This document shows, one piece after another, positions 42,501-50,454 of a stretch of DNA of 64,000 bases (position 1 is the first letter of the stretch; each line of letters begins with the position of its first letter). Source of the DNA: Glutamicibacter sp. B1 (GTDB lineage: Bacteria; Actinomycetota; Actinomycetes; Actinomycetales; Micrococcaceae). Made by a program: the position numbers and the translations under genes. The notes under the pieces were generated by a model, which saw only the letters and a list, made by a program, of their open reading frames with translations, was not told the DNA's origin and did no database searches. Location of the stretch: contig NZ_CP125942.1 of the NCBI RefSeq assembly GCF_039602135.1, forward strand, positions 1,240,001-1,304,000. The letters run 5' to 3'.

Positions 42501-43511
42501 GGTGCGGTGCGAATAGCGTGAAATGCGGGCGGTGCCGGTATCAATGACGTACTTGATTCCCGGAACGGTCAGCGAGGTTTCTGCCACGTTGGTGGCTAGG
42601 ATGATACGCGGGTTGCCCCAGGGATGGAACACCCGGTGTTGCTCGGCCAGCGACAGTCGGGCGAACAGTGGCAAGACCTCATAGCGGGGCATGCGCTTAT
42701 TTGAGGTGACCAGGGCGCGCAGGGCCTCGGCGGCGTCACGGATTTCGCGCTCACCGGAGAAGAAGATCAGGATGTCTCCCGGTGCTTCGCCGCTCAGCTC
42801 CCTAACCGCATCGGTGACCGCATCGAGCGGATCACGTTCTTCTTCCAGCGAGTTCGCATCGCCGTCTTCGTCTTCAGGTTCGGCTTCGGCCTGCAGGGGA
42901 CGGTAGCGCAGTTCTACCGGGAAGGTGCGCCCGGAAACCTCAATGATCGGGGCCGGCTGCAGCTCGCCGTTGGGCAAGGTGGTACCAAAGTGTGCAGCAA
43001 ATCGTTCGGGGTCGATCGTGGCCGAGGTGATGATGATCTTCAGCTCGGGCCGCTGAGGCATGATCTGTTTGAGGTAACCGAGCAAAAAGTCGATGTTCAG
43101 GCTACGCTCGTGGGCCTCATCGATGATGATCGCCGAGTATTTTTTCAACAGCCGGTCACGCTGAATCTCGGCCAGCAGGATGCCGTCGGTCATGACTTTC
43201 AGCTTGGTCTGGCGTGAAACTTCACCGGTGAAGCGCACATGGAAACCGACTTCATCGCCGATCTGTGTGCCCATTTCCTCGGCAATACGCTCGGCAACGG
43301 TGCGCGCGGCAAGGCGGCGGGGCTGGGTGTGCCCGATCATGCCCTGCTCGGCCAGTCCGAGTTCGATGAGCATCTTGGGCAACTGCGTGGTTTTGCCCGA
43401 ACCGGTTTCGCCGGCAATGACTATTACCTGATTTTCGCGCACCGCTGTGAGGATGTCCGTGCGACGGGCTGAGACCGGGAGGGCTTCGGGGTACGTAATG
43501 CTAAGCGCCAT
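39543..43511 (-). CDS. hrpA: ATP-dependent RNA helicase HrpA
   Basis: The product is 1322 residues. Helicase motifs are complete: Walker A GETGSGKTTQLPK (about 35-47), DEAH in IIIDEAHERSLN, SAT in ITSATID, and motif VI QRSGRCGRVSEG. A winged-helix/ratchet, an OB-fold and a long C-terminal HrpA-specific region with TDGVNLLRELGAL follow, as in the full-length bacterial HrpA of about 1300 residues. DEAH helicases of this class remodel RNA and help at collided ribosomes in E. coli. The start is behind GGGAG with a TAGAAT box nine bases upstream. Confidence 0.95.
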   Translation of the reverse strand: MALSITYPEALPVSARRTDILTAVRENQVIVIAGETGSGKTTQLPKMLIELGLAEQGMIGHTQPRRLAARTVAERIAEEMGTQIGDEVGFHVRFTGEVSRQTKLKVMTDGILLAEIQRDRLLKKYSAIIIDEAHERSLNIDFLLGYLKQIMPQRPELKIIITSATIDPERFAAHFGTTLPNGELQPAPIIEVSGRTFPVELRYRPLQAEAEPEDEDGDANSLEEERDPLDAVTDAVRELSGEAPGDILIFFSGEREIRDAAEALRALVTSNKRMPRYEVLPLFARLSLAEQHRVFHPWGNPRIILATNVAETSLTVPGIKYVIDTGTARISRYSHRTKVQRLPIERVSQASANQRSGRCGRVSEGIAIRLYSESDYDSRPEFTDPEILRTNLASVILQMISMGVVASAAEVAQFPFVQPPEARAITDGVNLLRELGALESTKAAKLTQIGRKLAQLPLDVRLGRMIVESADRGVAKEVMVLAAGLSIQDPRERPSEETGQRDRAVELHKRFVDEKSDFIGILNLWAYLQEQQKELSSSAFRRLCKAEFINYLRVREWQDLFTQLRQLAKPLGITVAAAPIDPAANEDQVHKSLLAGLLGHIGLYDERKRDYLGARGTRFAIFPGSGLFKKSPTWIMSAELVETSRLWARVNASIAPEWVEEVAPQLLKRTHSEPHWSKRTGSVMGYEKVTLFGLPIIPRRQFHYWRVDPDLARELFIRHALVEGDWRTHHKFFAKNRALLEEVEELETRMRRHDLRISDEDLFAFYDARVGAQVYSERHFDRWWKKARATDPTLLDFDPEALLAEGEPLDESLFPTTWQLGSIHLPLSYEYNPAASGNEGDGVSLRVPVVFLNQLEPARFAWLIPGLRHELITALIRSMPKSIRKNFVPAPDVAGKALEMLNADFDPATDDLAESLALVLRRLRGMVVDPGVFDFTTLPAHLRFGFTVTDASGKVLGQGDDLAALQYKFAAANRAALASGVNSPGSVASSSVNPRTTKPGKPGQPAPAAKNRKKSANSAQAGAWDQKALETWPQLAAAGETLGDTLPAKVTTTVMGQQITAFPGLNDNGSTVDLTVFRNESERDAAHRSGVIRLLMLRLPPAAKFVISHLNNAEKLVFTQNPHGSIDKLIADCTMAAVDQLVPEKLPMKRAEFEALFETVRAEQIDTIFTITAVVAKVFAASTRINKDLKNTKSLAMFAAVSDIRSQLEQLIYPGFIAATGAANLLRLPRYVQGIEKRLEKLRGGAVTRDSQALVIIQKLEDEYDTALERVPQGARVPATLAQVKWMLEEMRISLFAQELGTAYSVSEKRIRKAIKDGLAEL

Positions 43512-43825
43512 GATGCTCCCATTCTATTCGCGCAACGCGCATTGTTCGCTTTGCCTAGCCGACAGCTGAAAAACCGGTACAGGAGCGGGACGGAGAATGA
43601 TCAAGCTGGACTAGTCAAATTTTCGCTCTGTCTAAGCAAGTGTCGACATCTTGGGGGATGAAAATACAAAACTTCATGATTCTTTGGCTTAGCGGAGAAT
43701 TTGTGTCCATTGATCGGCAAATCAACAGTAAAGCGTCTGTGAAAGGGGCTTTCTTGTGAGCAAGGTGAGGTCGTTCACATGTAAGATCTAGGGTAATCAT
43801 CGACGTCACACTTGGAGAGTTCCCG
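43512..43825. other. Intergenic region upstream of the ABC transporter
   Basis: The 314 bases between hrpA and the leader ORF hold no sizeable ORF. I see no convincing promoter pair; TAAGAT at 43782 lacks a good -35. No tRNA or known riboswitch form is recognised. Confidence 0.4.
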
Positions 43826-43903
43826 ATGGTTGCTCGCTACCACGAACAACCAGACCAAGTAGCGACGGAATCGGTGAGAATCACTCGCATCAGGGGACTT
43901 TGA
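43826..43903 (+). CDS. Possible 25-residue leader peptide
   Basis: ATG 43826 lies six bases after GGAGAG and opens a 25-codon frame beginning MVARYHEQPDQ and ending RITRIRGL. It stops 11 bases before the start of the substrate-binding protein, and its last bases precede that gene's AAAGGA ribosome site. There is no cluster of one amino acid as in classic attenuators. Either a real small gene or a leader that couples translation. Confidence 0.4.
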   Translation: MVARYHEQPDQVATESVRITRIRGL

Positions 43904-43914
43904 AAGGAATTTCA

Positions 43915-44910
43915 ATGAAGAGCTTCACAGCTATGAAAATTGCCGCCGTTGCGGCTGCCAGCGCACTGGCACTGACCGCCTGTGGCGGTAGCAACGGATC
44001 GGACAGCGCAACTGGCGGAGACGAACCGGTCAAGATCGGCATCTCACAGTACGTCTCGCACCCTTCCTTGGATGCTGTGGTTGAAGGCTTCAAGACGGGG
44101 ATGGAAAACGCCGGCTACACCGGAGACAAGATCTCCTACGATGAGAACAACGCCGAGGCCGATCAGGCCACCAACACCTCGATCGCCGGCAAGCTTGCTG
44201 CGGATTCAGATATTGATCTGGTCCTGGCCGTAGCCACCCCATCGGCTCAGGCCGCAGCCCAGAGCATCACCAACATCCCGGTCCTCTTCTCGGCAGTCAC
44301 CGATCCGGTAGCGGCCAAACTGGTCGCCTCCAATGAAGCACCGGGCGGCAACGTCACCGGTACTTCGGATATGAACCCGGTTGATGAGCAGCTGGCCCTA
44401 CTCAAGGAATTGAAGCCAGATGCCAAGACCGTGGGCATTGTCTACTCCTCGGGCGAAGCCAACTCGGCCGTGCAGGTGCAGATGGCTGAAGATGCTGCCA
44501 AGGATTTGGGCTTGACCATCGAGAAGGCGTCGATCTCCGCTTCCAGCGAAGTGCAGCAGGCTGCCAGCTCCTTGAACGTTGACGCGTACTACGTACCCAC
44601 CGATAACGCGGTAGTTTCCGCACTGGAAGGCCTGCTGCAGACCGCAGAGAAGAAGAAGGTTCCAGTGATCTCCGCCGATGGTGAATCGGTGAAGCGTGGT
44701 GCTACTGCAACCTACGGCATTAACTACGAGAAGCTCGGTGAGCAGACCGCGACCATGGCCGTGAAGCTGCTGAAGGGCGAGTCCAAGCCAGCCGAAACTC
44801 CGGTCGAAACCATCTCGCAGGTGGATCTGTACCTGAATGAAGAGGCCGCCAAGAAGGTCGGCATCGAATTCAGCGAGGACATGAAGTCCAAGGCCGTCGA
44901 GGTCTACTAA
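43915..44910 (+). CDS. ABC transporter substrate-binding lipoprotein (PF04392 class)
   Basis: The product is 331 residues from ATG 43915; the ORF extends slightly upstream but over the ribosome site. A signal with lipobox ALTACGGS (Cys at 24) anchors it outside the membrane. The mature protein has the ABC_sub_bind layout (KIGISQYVSHPSLDAVVEGF; VPVISADGESVKRGATATYGINY). The class is linked to tryptophan, tyrosine or purine-like ligands in other bacteria; the ligand is unknown here. A permease and ATPase follow, giving a complete importer. Confidence 0.88.
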   Translation: MKSFTAMKIAAVAAASALALTACGGSNGSDSATGGDEPVKIGISQYVSHPSLDAVVEGFKTGMENAGYTGDKISYDENNAEADQATNTSIAGKLAADSDIDLVLAVATPSAQAAAQSITNIPVLFSAVTDPVAAKLVASNEAPGGNVTGTSDMNPVDEQLALLKELKPDAKTVGIVYSSGEANSAVQVQMAEDAAKDLGLTIEKASISASSEVQQAASSLNVDAYYVPTDNAVVSALEGLLQTAEKKKVPVISADGESVKRGATATYGINYEKLGEQTATMAVKLLKGESKPAETPVETISQVDLYLNEEAAKKVGIEFSEDMKSKAVEVY

Positions 44911-45013
44911 ACCTGCAAGAAACCACCACGCAAGGCGAGGCGCATAACCTGATGCCTCGCCTTGCGTCGTGACGACACAACTCGTCGTCAAGACACAACT
45001 CAAGGATCCACAA

Positions 45014-45931
45014 ATGATCACAGCGGTTGAACTCGGCCTGATTTACGCCATTATGGCGCTCGGCGTGTATCTGACCTTCCGAATTCTGGATTTTCCCGAC
45101 CTGACCGTTGACGGCAGCTTCACCACCGGTGCGGCCGTCGCAGCGGTGAGCATCGTCAACGGGATGAACCCCTGGCTTGCTTCGGTGCTCGCCTTCTTCG
45201 CCGGCATGGTGGCCGGCACCATCACCGGCCTGTTACATACCAAGGGCAAGATTGATGGACTGCTTGCCGGTATCTTGACCATGATCGGGTTGTATTCGAT
45301 CAACCTGCGCATTATGGGCAAAGCCAATACGCCCTTGCTGGGCGAGGACACCCTGATCAGCCCGATGCGTAGCGCCGGCATTCTCGGATCCTGGTCCTCG
45401 ATCGCGATCTTCTTCGTGATCTGCCTGCTCTTTGTTGCCGCGATCGTCTGGTTCTTGCACACCGAGCTGGGTATGGCCATGCGAGCCACGGGTGACAACC
45501 AAGAAATGATCCGTTCCTTCGGCGTGAGCACCGATAACCAGAAGATTCTGGGCCTGGCCCTGTCCAATGGTCTGGTGGCGCTCTCCGGCGCAATCATCGC
45601 CCAATACCAGGGCTTCGCCGATGTGGGCATGGGCATCGGTGTGATCCTGATCGGTCTGGCCTCGGTGATCGTGGGGCAAGCCATCTTCACCCAGCGTTAT
45701 ATCTGGCTGGCGGCTCTGGCCGTGGTCTTCGGTGCCGTGATCTACCGCCTGGTCATCCAGCTGGCGCTGTCGGTCGGCCTGGAAGTCAACGACATGAAGC
45801 TGATCTCCGCAGTTCTGGTGGTGGTGGCACTGCTGCTACCGAAGTGGAAGGGGTTCCAGAAAATTGTGAAAACCTTCAAGCGCACGCCCGCTGTAGTGAC
45901 TGTTAAGGAAGAGGTTCGCAGCAATGCTTAA
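45014..45931 (+). CDS. ABC transporter permease (BPD_transp_2 type)
   Basis: The product is 305 residues from ATG 45014, which has AAGGA seven bases upstream; the longer frame from GTG 44969 has none. About eight to nine membrane helices are visible (LGLIYAIMALGVYLTFRIL; FFVICLLFVAAIVWFL). The family is that of branched-chain amino-acid and ribose-type permeases. It links the binding protein to the ATPase downstream, whose start overlaps by eight bases. Confidence 0.88.
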   Translation: MITAVELGLIYAIMALGVYLTFRILDFPDLTVDGSFTTGAAVAAVSIVNGMNPWLASVLAFFAGMVAGTITGLLHTKGKIDGLLAGILTMIGLYSINLRIMGKANTPLLGEDTLISPMRSAGILGSWSSIAIFFVICLLFVAAIVWFLHTELGMAMRATGDNQEMIRSFGVSTDNQKILGLALSNGLVALSGAIIAQYQGFADVGMGIGVILIGLASVIVGQAIFTQRYIWLAALAVVFGAVIYRLVIQLALSVGLEVNDMKLISAVLVVVALLLPKWKGFQKIVKTFKRTPAVVTVKEEVRSNA

Positions 45932-46715
45932 TATCAAGAACCTGTCGCGCACGTTCTTCCCCGGAACGGTTAACGAGCGCAAGGCACTACGCAATATCAA
46001 CCTGGAACTGAGCGATGGTGAATTTGTTACCGTCATCGGTTCCAACGGTGCAGGAAAGTCCACCGTGCTCAATATGGTGGCCGGCAAGCTGCAGCCGGAT
46101 ACCGGATCGGTGAACATCGCCGGTAAAAACGTCACCAAGATGGCCGACTACTCGCGCGCCAAGTACATCGGTCGGGTTTTCCAGGATCCGATGGCTGGCA
46201 CCGCGCCGACCATGTCCATCGAGGAGAATATGGCTCTCGCCTACGCTCGTGGTCGTTTCCGCGGTCTGGGCCTCGGCGTGGGTTCCAAGCGTCGAGAACT
46301 CTTTGTTGAGGAACTCAAGAGCTTGGAATTGGGACTGGAAAACCGCCTGAAGACCAAGGTCGGTTTGCTCTCCGGTGGTCAGCGTCAGGCATTGAGCTTG
46401 CTGATGGCTACCTTCTCCAAGCCAAAGATCCTCCTGCTCGATGAGCACACCGCAGCACTGGACCCGCAGCGTGCGGCACTGGTCTCGCGTCTGACCAAGG
46501 AAATTGTCGAACGCCACCAGCTGACCACGCTGATGGTGACGCACAATATGGAACAGGCCCTGCAGTTGGGAACACGCCTGATCATGATGCACGACGGCGA
46601 GATTATTTTGGACCTGAATCAGGAAGAAAAATCTCGGATGACAGTGCAGGATCTGCTCGACGAGTTCGGGAAGATCAAGGGCGCGCAGCTGGACGATAAG
46701 ACCATGCTGCAGTAA
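45924..46715 (+). CDS. ABC transporter ATP-binding protein
   Basis: The product is 263 residues with Walker A GSNGAGKST, signature LSGGQRQALSLLMA, Walker B ILLLDEHTAALDP and H-loop VTHNMEQ. It starts inside the permease gene, so the two are coupled, and completes the PF04392-type importer. A GC-rich terminator follows. Confidence 0.92.
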   Translation: MLNIKNLSRTFFPGTVNERKALRNINLELSDGEFVTVIGSNGAGKSTVLNMVAGKLQPDTGSVNIAGKNVTKMADYSRAKYIGRVFQDPMAGTAPTMSIEENMALAYARGRFRGLGLGVGSKRRELFVEELKSLELGLENRLKTKVGLLSGGQRQALSLLMATFSKPKILLLDEHTAALDPQRAALVSRLTKEIVERHQLTTLMVTHNMEQALQLGTRLIMMHDGEIILDLNQEEKSRMTVQDLLDEFGKIKGAQLDDKTMLQ

Positions 46716-46748
46716 TAGCTGCAAATAAGTATTCGTTGCGGACTACAG

Positions 46749-46781
46749 CGCAGGCCTCGCACCAGTGGTGCGGGGCCTGCG
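46749..46781 (+). terminator. Terminator after the ABC operon
   Basis: CGCAGGCC/GGCCTGCG and GCACC/GGTGC form a long, near-perfect stem around AGT; a mixed GTGTTTAAT follows, not a clean T-run. Confidence 0.75.
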
Positions 46782-46825
46782 GTGTTTAATACGGGCCACG
46801 TATCGATCGGGAATCGGCGGCTAAT

Positions 46826-47360
46826 TCAGAAGGTGCGAATGATGGGGCTTACAAGGTCTGGAATTGACTCCTGCAACTCAACGACGCAAGTTAGGCCGGT
46901 CGGGGTACCAGATACGATGAATTCCAGAGTTAAGGTCTCCGCCTCAGATGGTGGGTAAGAGTTGTAGATCCATGTGGCATCCCAATCTGTCCCAGTGCCA
47001 CCGACTCTTCCCCCTACGCAGATATATGTTGTACCAACGTCGTCAGTAATGTTCCCTTTTACAGGTTCAAGTATTGAGTTACTGGGCATTTGTGGAGCAA
47101 GGAATTGTTTGGTCCGCACCCTGTTCCTGTCTTTTTGCTTCCCTCAGTTCCAAGGCGGAATAGAACTGGAAATCTAACTGTCGAATTTCATCGTTGGTGA
47201 CACCCCTCAAATGGAGTTCCAGACCAGTGCTGCCACTCCTAACATGACGAGAATAGGGGAGGCTCATCGCGAGGTTGAGCCCGAAAAGTTTAACGTCCAC
47301 TCCCAGGTGGGTTGCGATGACAAGATCCATTGGCGCTGAAACTATGCGTGTCATGGCCAC
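46826..47360 (-). pseudogene. Frameshifted gene of unknown function
   Basis: Two minus-strand frames overlap by 41 bases: 47360-47079 (beginning MAMTRIVSAPMDLVIATHLG) and 47119-46826. The protein sense runs from the first, through YSALELREAK, into the second, RTKQFLAPQMPSNSILEPV. The switch lies at a run of five Ts on the plus strand (47132-47136); removing one base joins the frames into one protein of about 177 residues. The second part has GGRVGGTGTDWDATW and ESIPDLVSP. I do not recognise the family. A true mutation, a sequencing slip at a homopolymer or a real ribosomal shift are all possible. Confidence 0.6.
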
Positions 47361-47515
47361 AGCCTACACAGCTAAGCCGATGACCTAATGGAACATACAT
47401 CGCTGTTTCAGAGACGGTGCTTAAACCGGTTATTGAAGCCAATCCGTTGCAATAGGCAATTCGATTGACCGGAAATCAGCAACCGTCAATGTACGAAGAA
47501 CACGCCATTTAGCGT

Positions 47516-48715
47516 TTACAGCGTGGCGGTTTCTGGTTCCTGATCTATACCTAACCACGCCAGAGCCATACAAAGAGCGAAAACGACAGCCCCGGTAGCA
47601 ACAGGCAACATGATGCTTACACTGCCTAATAGTCCACCGATTACTGAACCTAACGCTAAACCGGCTAATCCAAGAACTCTGCTTGCTGCACTGACTCGTC
47701 CCATCAGGTGTTCGGGCACCAGCCGTTGGCGTAATGACAACGAGCAAATATTCCAGATGACTGCGTGCATGATATACAAAGCCAGCATGACTCCGGCCAA
47801 CACTGCCGATGTACTGATTGCGAGAATTCCTAAGCTCAGTGATCCCAGAGCAAGGCTTGCCACTACCACATTGCGATATCCCAGAAACTGGCGAAGTTTC
47901 GGCGCGATGGCACTTCCAACAAGACCGCCCAGTGCAGAAAATGCGAGTAGTAGCCCGTAGCTGGTGGAATCTAGTCCAAGCTGTTCTTTCGTGAATAACA
48001 CCAAAATAGAAAACGCCATCATGTACCCGACGCTGGCTAAACCGCTAATCAATGCCAAAGCACCAACCAAGCGGTGCTTGCCAAGCCAACGAATTCCTTC
48101 GCCAGCCTCAACCCAAATGCGCTGGCGCTCGCCGGAAGTTACCTTTGGATTTGCGCTGCGGGGCAAAGCTAAAGCTACCAGTCCGCCTACGGCCCAGAGT
48201 CCACCCATCGCATATAGGGGGATCGCAGCAGTGAGTGAGAACAGATATCCTCCCAGAGGAGGACCTACGAATTCATCGGATATCAACTGTGTAGCAGAGA
48301 TCTTGCTATTGGCTTGATCCAGCTTTTCGGAGTCCACTATCTGTGGCAATAAAGTAATCGCTGAGGTGTCTGCTGTGCCTTCCAGGACAGCGATGAACGC
48401 CATCGCTAGATAAAGTATCAAAAGATTCGGGCCGGAGAAATGAAAAGCAATCGCTAAAGGTATCAAAGCGATTCCACGCAGAACATTTGCTGAGCTGAGC
48501 AAGAAGCGCCGTTCATGTCGGTCCACCCAAACACCCACGGGTAAAGCAACGAGTAAGCGTACGACGGCGTAGCACAGTGACAGTCCGGCTATCAGACGGG
48601 GATCCTGGGTTAAGGAAGCAGCGATCAGCGGAACAGCAATAAAAGCCACGCCATCGGCAAGGTTGGACAACGCAGATGCTGCCCACAAGACTCCGAATCC
48701 GCGTTGGGTAGCCAC
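47516..48715 (-). CDS. MFS transporter
   Basis: The product is 399 residues with about 12 membrane helices and an MFS loop WVDRHERRFLLS after helix 2. It belongs to the MFS_3 / enterobactin-exporter-like group (AASALSNLADGVAFIAVPL at the start), whose members often export drugs or siderophores. The GTG start has TACGCT seven bases upstream, so it may be leaderless. Substrate unknown. Confidence 0.87.
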   Translation of the reverse strand: MATQRGFGVLWAASALSNLADGVAFIAVPLIAASLTQDPRLIAGLSLCYAVVRLLVALPVGVWVDRHERRFLLSSANVLRGIALIPLAIAFHFSGPNLLILYLAMAFIAVLEGTADTSAITLLPQIVDSEKLDQANSKISATQLISDEFVGPPLGGYLFSLTAAIPLYAMGGLWAVGGLVALALPRSANPKVTSGERQRIWVEAGEGIRWLGKHRLVGALALISGLASVGYMMAFSILVLFTKEQLGLDSTSYGLLLAFSALGGLVGSAIAPKLRQFLGYRNVVVASLALGSLSLGILAISTSAVLAGVMLALYIMHAVIWNICSLSLRQRLVPEHLMGRVSAASRVLGLAGLALGSVIGGLLGSVSIMLPVATGAVVFALCMALAWLGIDQEPETATL

Positions 48716-48722
48716 GTTCTAC

Positions 48723-48728
48723 AGCGTA
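48723..48728 (-). promoter_or_regulatory. Leaderless -10 box of the MFS gene
   Basis: On the minus strand TACGCT lies seven bases upstream of the GTG start, with no ribosome site. It fits TANNNT. Confidence 0.35.
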
Positions 48729-48850
48729 TCGGTAGGAGTCATCGGAACTGAGCCAATTCTCGAGGTTGCTACGAACATAAACATTGGGCTTTAGCGAGGG
48801 GAGAGCTGCCGGCATGGGGCAACTTAAGTCGCAGTTCTCGCGGAAGCTTT

Positions 48851-49339
48851 TTAGAACTTTGTCTTCGACAGTAGGAATTCAACTCGTCCCGAGGTTTCGT
48901 CGGCTTGTTCTTGCCCGGTATTTCGGAAGCCGTTTGCTTGATACAGGTTGATAGCCCGCGAATTATCGGAGATGACCCACAATCGTAGTTCTTGAAAGCC
49001 GGCCTTGTGCGCAAAGAAGTCCATCTTTGTCAGGAGCCCAGAAGCGATGCTTTGCCCCCAGAAATCCGGCGCAACGGCGACGTAGTAAATTTCCAAATAG
49101 CCATCGTGTGGTGAGCAGAGCGTGAAACCTGCCGCAACTCCACCCTTGGAGGCCACCGTCAGCCTGGCATCAGGCAACGCCAAACGGCGTTCAACGCCAG
49201 CGACTGCACCGCTACCGTCTTTCGGTAGTGGCTTGTGGTCGCGTTGCGCGGCGGCCTGTGCCCAAATTTTCGCTGCATCATCGATGAGCTGCGAATCTTG
49301 TTGTGTCGCTTGTGTAAAGACGATCGAAGCGGTGCTCAT
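48851..49339 (-). CDS. GNAT-family acetyltransferase
   Basis: The product is 162 residues with the acetyl-CoA motif region DGYLEIYYVAVAPDFWGQSIASGLLTKM and a final ELRLWVISDNSRAINLYQANGFRNTG, both typical of GNAT enzymes. The substrate is unknown. The start has TAAGTT six bases upstream and no ribosome site. Confidence 0.9.
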   Translation of the reverse strand: MSTASIVFTQATQQDSQLIDDAAKIWAQAAAQRDHKPLPKDGSGAVAGVERRLALPDARLTVASKGGVAAGFTLCSPHDGYLEIYYVAVAPDFWGQSIASGLLTKMDFFAHKAGFQELRLWVISDNSRAINLYQANGFRNTGQEQADETSGRVEFLLSKTKF

Positions 49340-49345
49340 GGTTGA

Positions 49346-49351
49346 AACTTA
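49346..49351 (-). promoter_or_regulatory. Leaderless -10 box of the GNAT gene
   Basis: TAAGTT on the minus strand is six bases before the ATG at 49339 with no purine-rich site between. It fits TANNNT-N6-start. Confidence 0.4.
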
Positions 49352-49368
49352 TGCCCCTTGTGACCGCG

Positions 49369-50091
49369 CTAAATAATCCCGCTGGAGCCAAGCAGGGAAC
49401 CGATAAAGAAGGTGGCCGCCAAGGCCAACGTTCCACCGATGACCAACCGAAGGGCCGCCACGCGTTTGGAACTTCCTCCGATATAGGCGCCGAGCGTACC
49501 GGTCAGAGCCAGGGCAAGAAGGACAGCAATGAACGTCACCGGAATGCGCAGGTGATCTGGTGGGAGCATGATGGCCAACATGGGCAAAATCGCGCCGACG
49601 ACAAAAGCAGCTGCAGAAGCATAGGCGGCGTGCCAGGGATTGACGACTTCCTCTTCATCGATGTTCAGCTCTGCCTGCAAATGGGCGGCCAGTGCATCGC
49701 GCTCGGTTAGCTCGGTGGCCACCTGCAAGGCTGTTTCTTCGCTCAGACCTTTTGCCTGATAGATCCCGGCAAGCTCAGCGAGCTCTGCTTCGGGATCTTC
49801 GGCGAGTTCTTGGCGTTCCTTTTCTACCAGGGCGCGTTGCGAATCGCGTTGGCTACTGACCGAAACGTATTCGCCTAATGCCATGGAAATGGCACCACCA
49901 ATAACTGCGGCCATGCCGGCAGTAAAGATGGGAGCCGATTGATTGGTGACGCCGGCAACGCCCACCACGGTGGCGGCGACCGAAACGATTCCGTCGTTGG
50001 CCCCTAGGACCCCGGCGCGAAGCCAATTCAGGCGTTCGGCAAAATTCTGGTCATGGGGTTCATCCGGGTTCGCATTGATTGATTCGGTCAT
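49369..50091 (-). CDS. VIT1/CCC1-type iron or manganese transporter
   Basis: The product is 240 residues. N-terminal GVLGANDGIVSVAATVVGVAG and MALGEYVSVSSQRDS are the VIT signature. A charged middle (about 80-140, KERQELAEDPEAELAEL) is followed by three helices. VIT1/CCC1 proteins move Fe(II) or Mn(II) out of the cytoplasm. The metal here is not known. Confidence 0.9.
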   Translation of the reverse strand: MTESINANPDEPHDQNFAERLNWLRAGVLGANDGIVSVAATVVGVAGVTNQSAPIFTAGMAAVIGGAISMALGEYVSVSSQRDSQRALVEKERQELAEDPEAELAELAGIYQAKGLSEETALQVATELTERDALAAHLQAELNIDEEEVVNPWHAAYASAAAFVVGAILPMLAIMLPPDHLRIPVTFIAVLLALALTGTLGAYIGGSSKRVAALRLVIGGTLALAATFFIGSLLGSSGII

Positions 50092-50170
50092 GCACTAAGA
50101 GAATCATTCAGTGGCGTCTCCACGCTAGTGAAAGGCCAAATTCCGGCGTAGCAATCGGCAATATTAGAAT

Positions 50171-50210
50171 AAAAAAATTGCAGGCCTGGATGATCCAGAT
50201 CCTGCAATTT
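50171..50210 (-). terminator. Terminator of the tRNA-Arg gene
   Basis: On the minus strand AAATTGCAGG and CCTGCAATTT form a 10-base stem that encloses CTGGAT-c-ATCCAG; a run of Ts follows. It starts three bases after the CCA end. Confidence 0.9.
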
Positions 50211-50212
50211 GC

Positions 50213-50288
50213 TGGTGCCCCTGAAAGGAATCGAACCTTCGGCCTTCTGCTCCGGAGGCAGACGCTCTATCCACTGAGCTACAGAGGC
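50213..50288 (-). tRNA. tRNA-Arg (anticodon CCG)
   Basis: The cloverleaf fits: acceptor GCCTCTG/CAGGGGC (one G-T), D arm with TAGCTCAGTGGATAGAGC, anticodon stem TCTGC/GCAGA with loop CTCCGGA giving CCG, T arm with GGTTCGATTCC, and an encoded CCA (76 bases in all). It reads CGG, a frequent codon in high-GC genomes. It is divergent from argS, the gene for its own synthetase. Confidence 0.97.
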
Positions 50289-50442
50289 GTGTTGCTGAGC
50301 AACAAAAAAATACTATCAGGTGGTGCGCTGATCTGCGCAATTCGAGCAGGCCGGGTGGGATGTGTTGTAAAAGTCACCGACCTGCGCAAGTCTCACAGTC
50401 GTAGCGAAGTCATGAATGCTCATTAAGCGTTGCACTTACCGG

Positions 50443-50448
50443 TATTCT
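50443..50448 (+). promoter_or_regulatory. Leaderless -10 box of argS
   Basis: TATTCT is six bases upstream of the GTG start and no ribosome site is present, the layout of a leaderless mRNA in Actinobacteria. Confidence 0.5.
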
Positions 50449-50454
50449 TGAACG

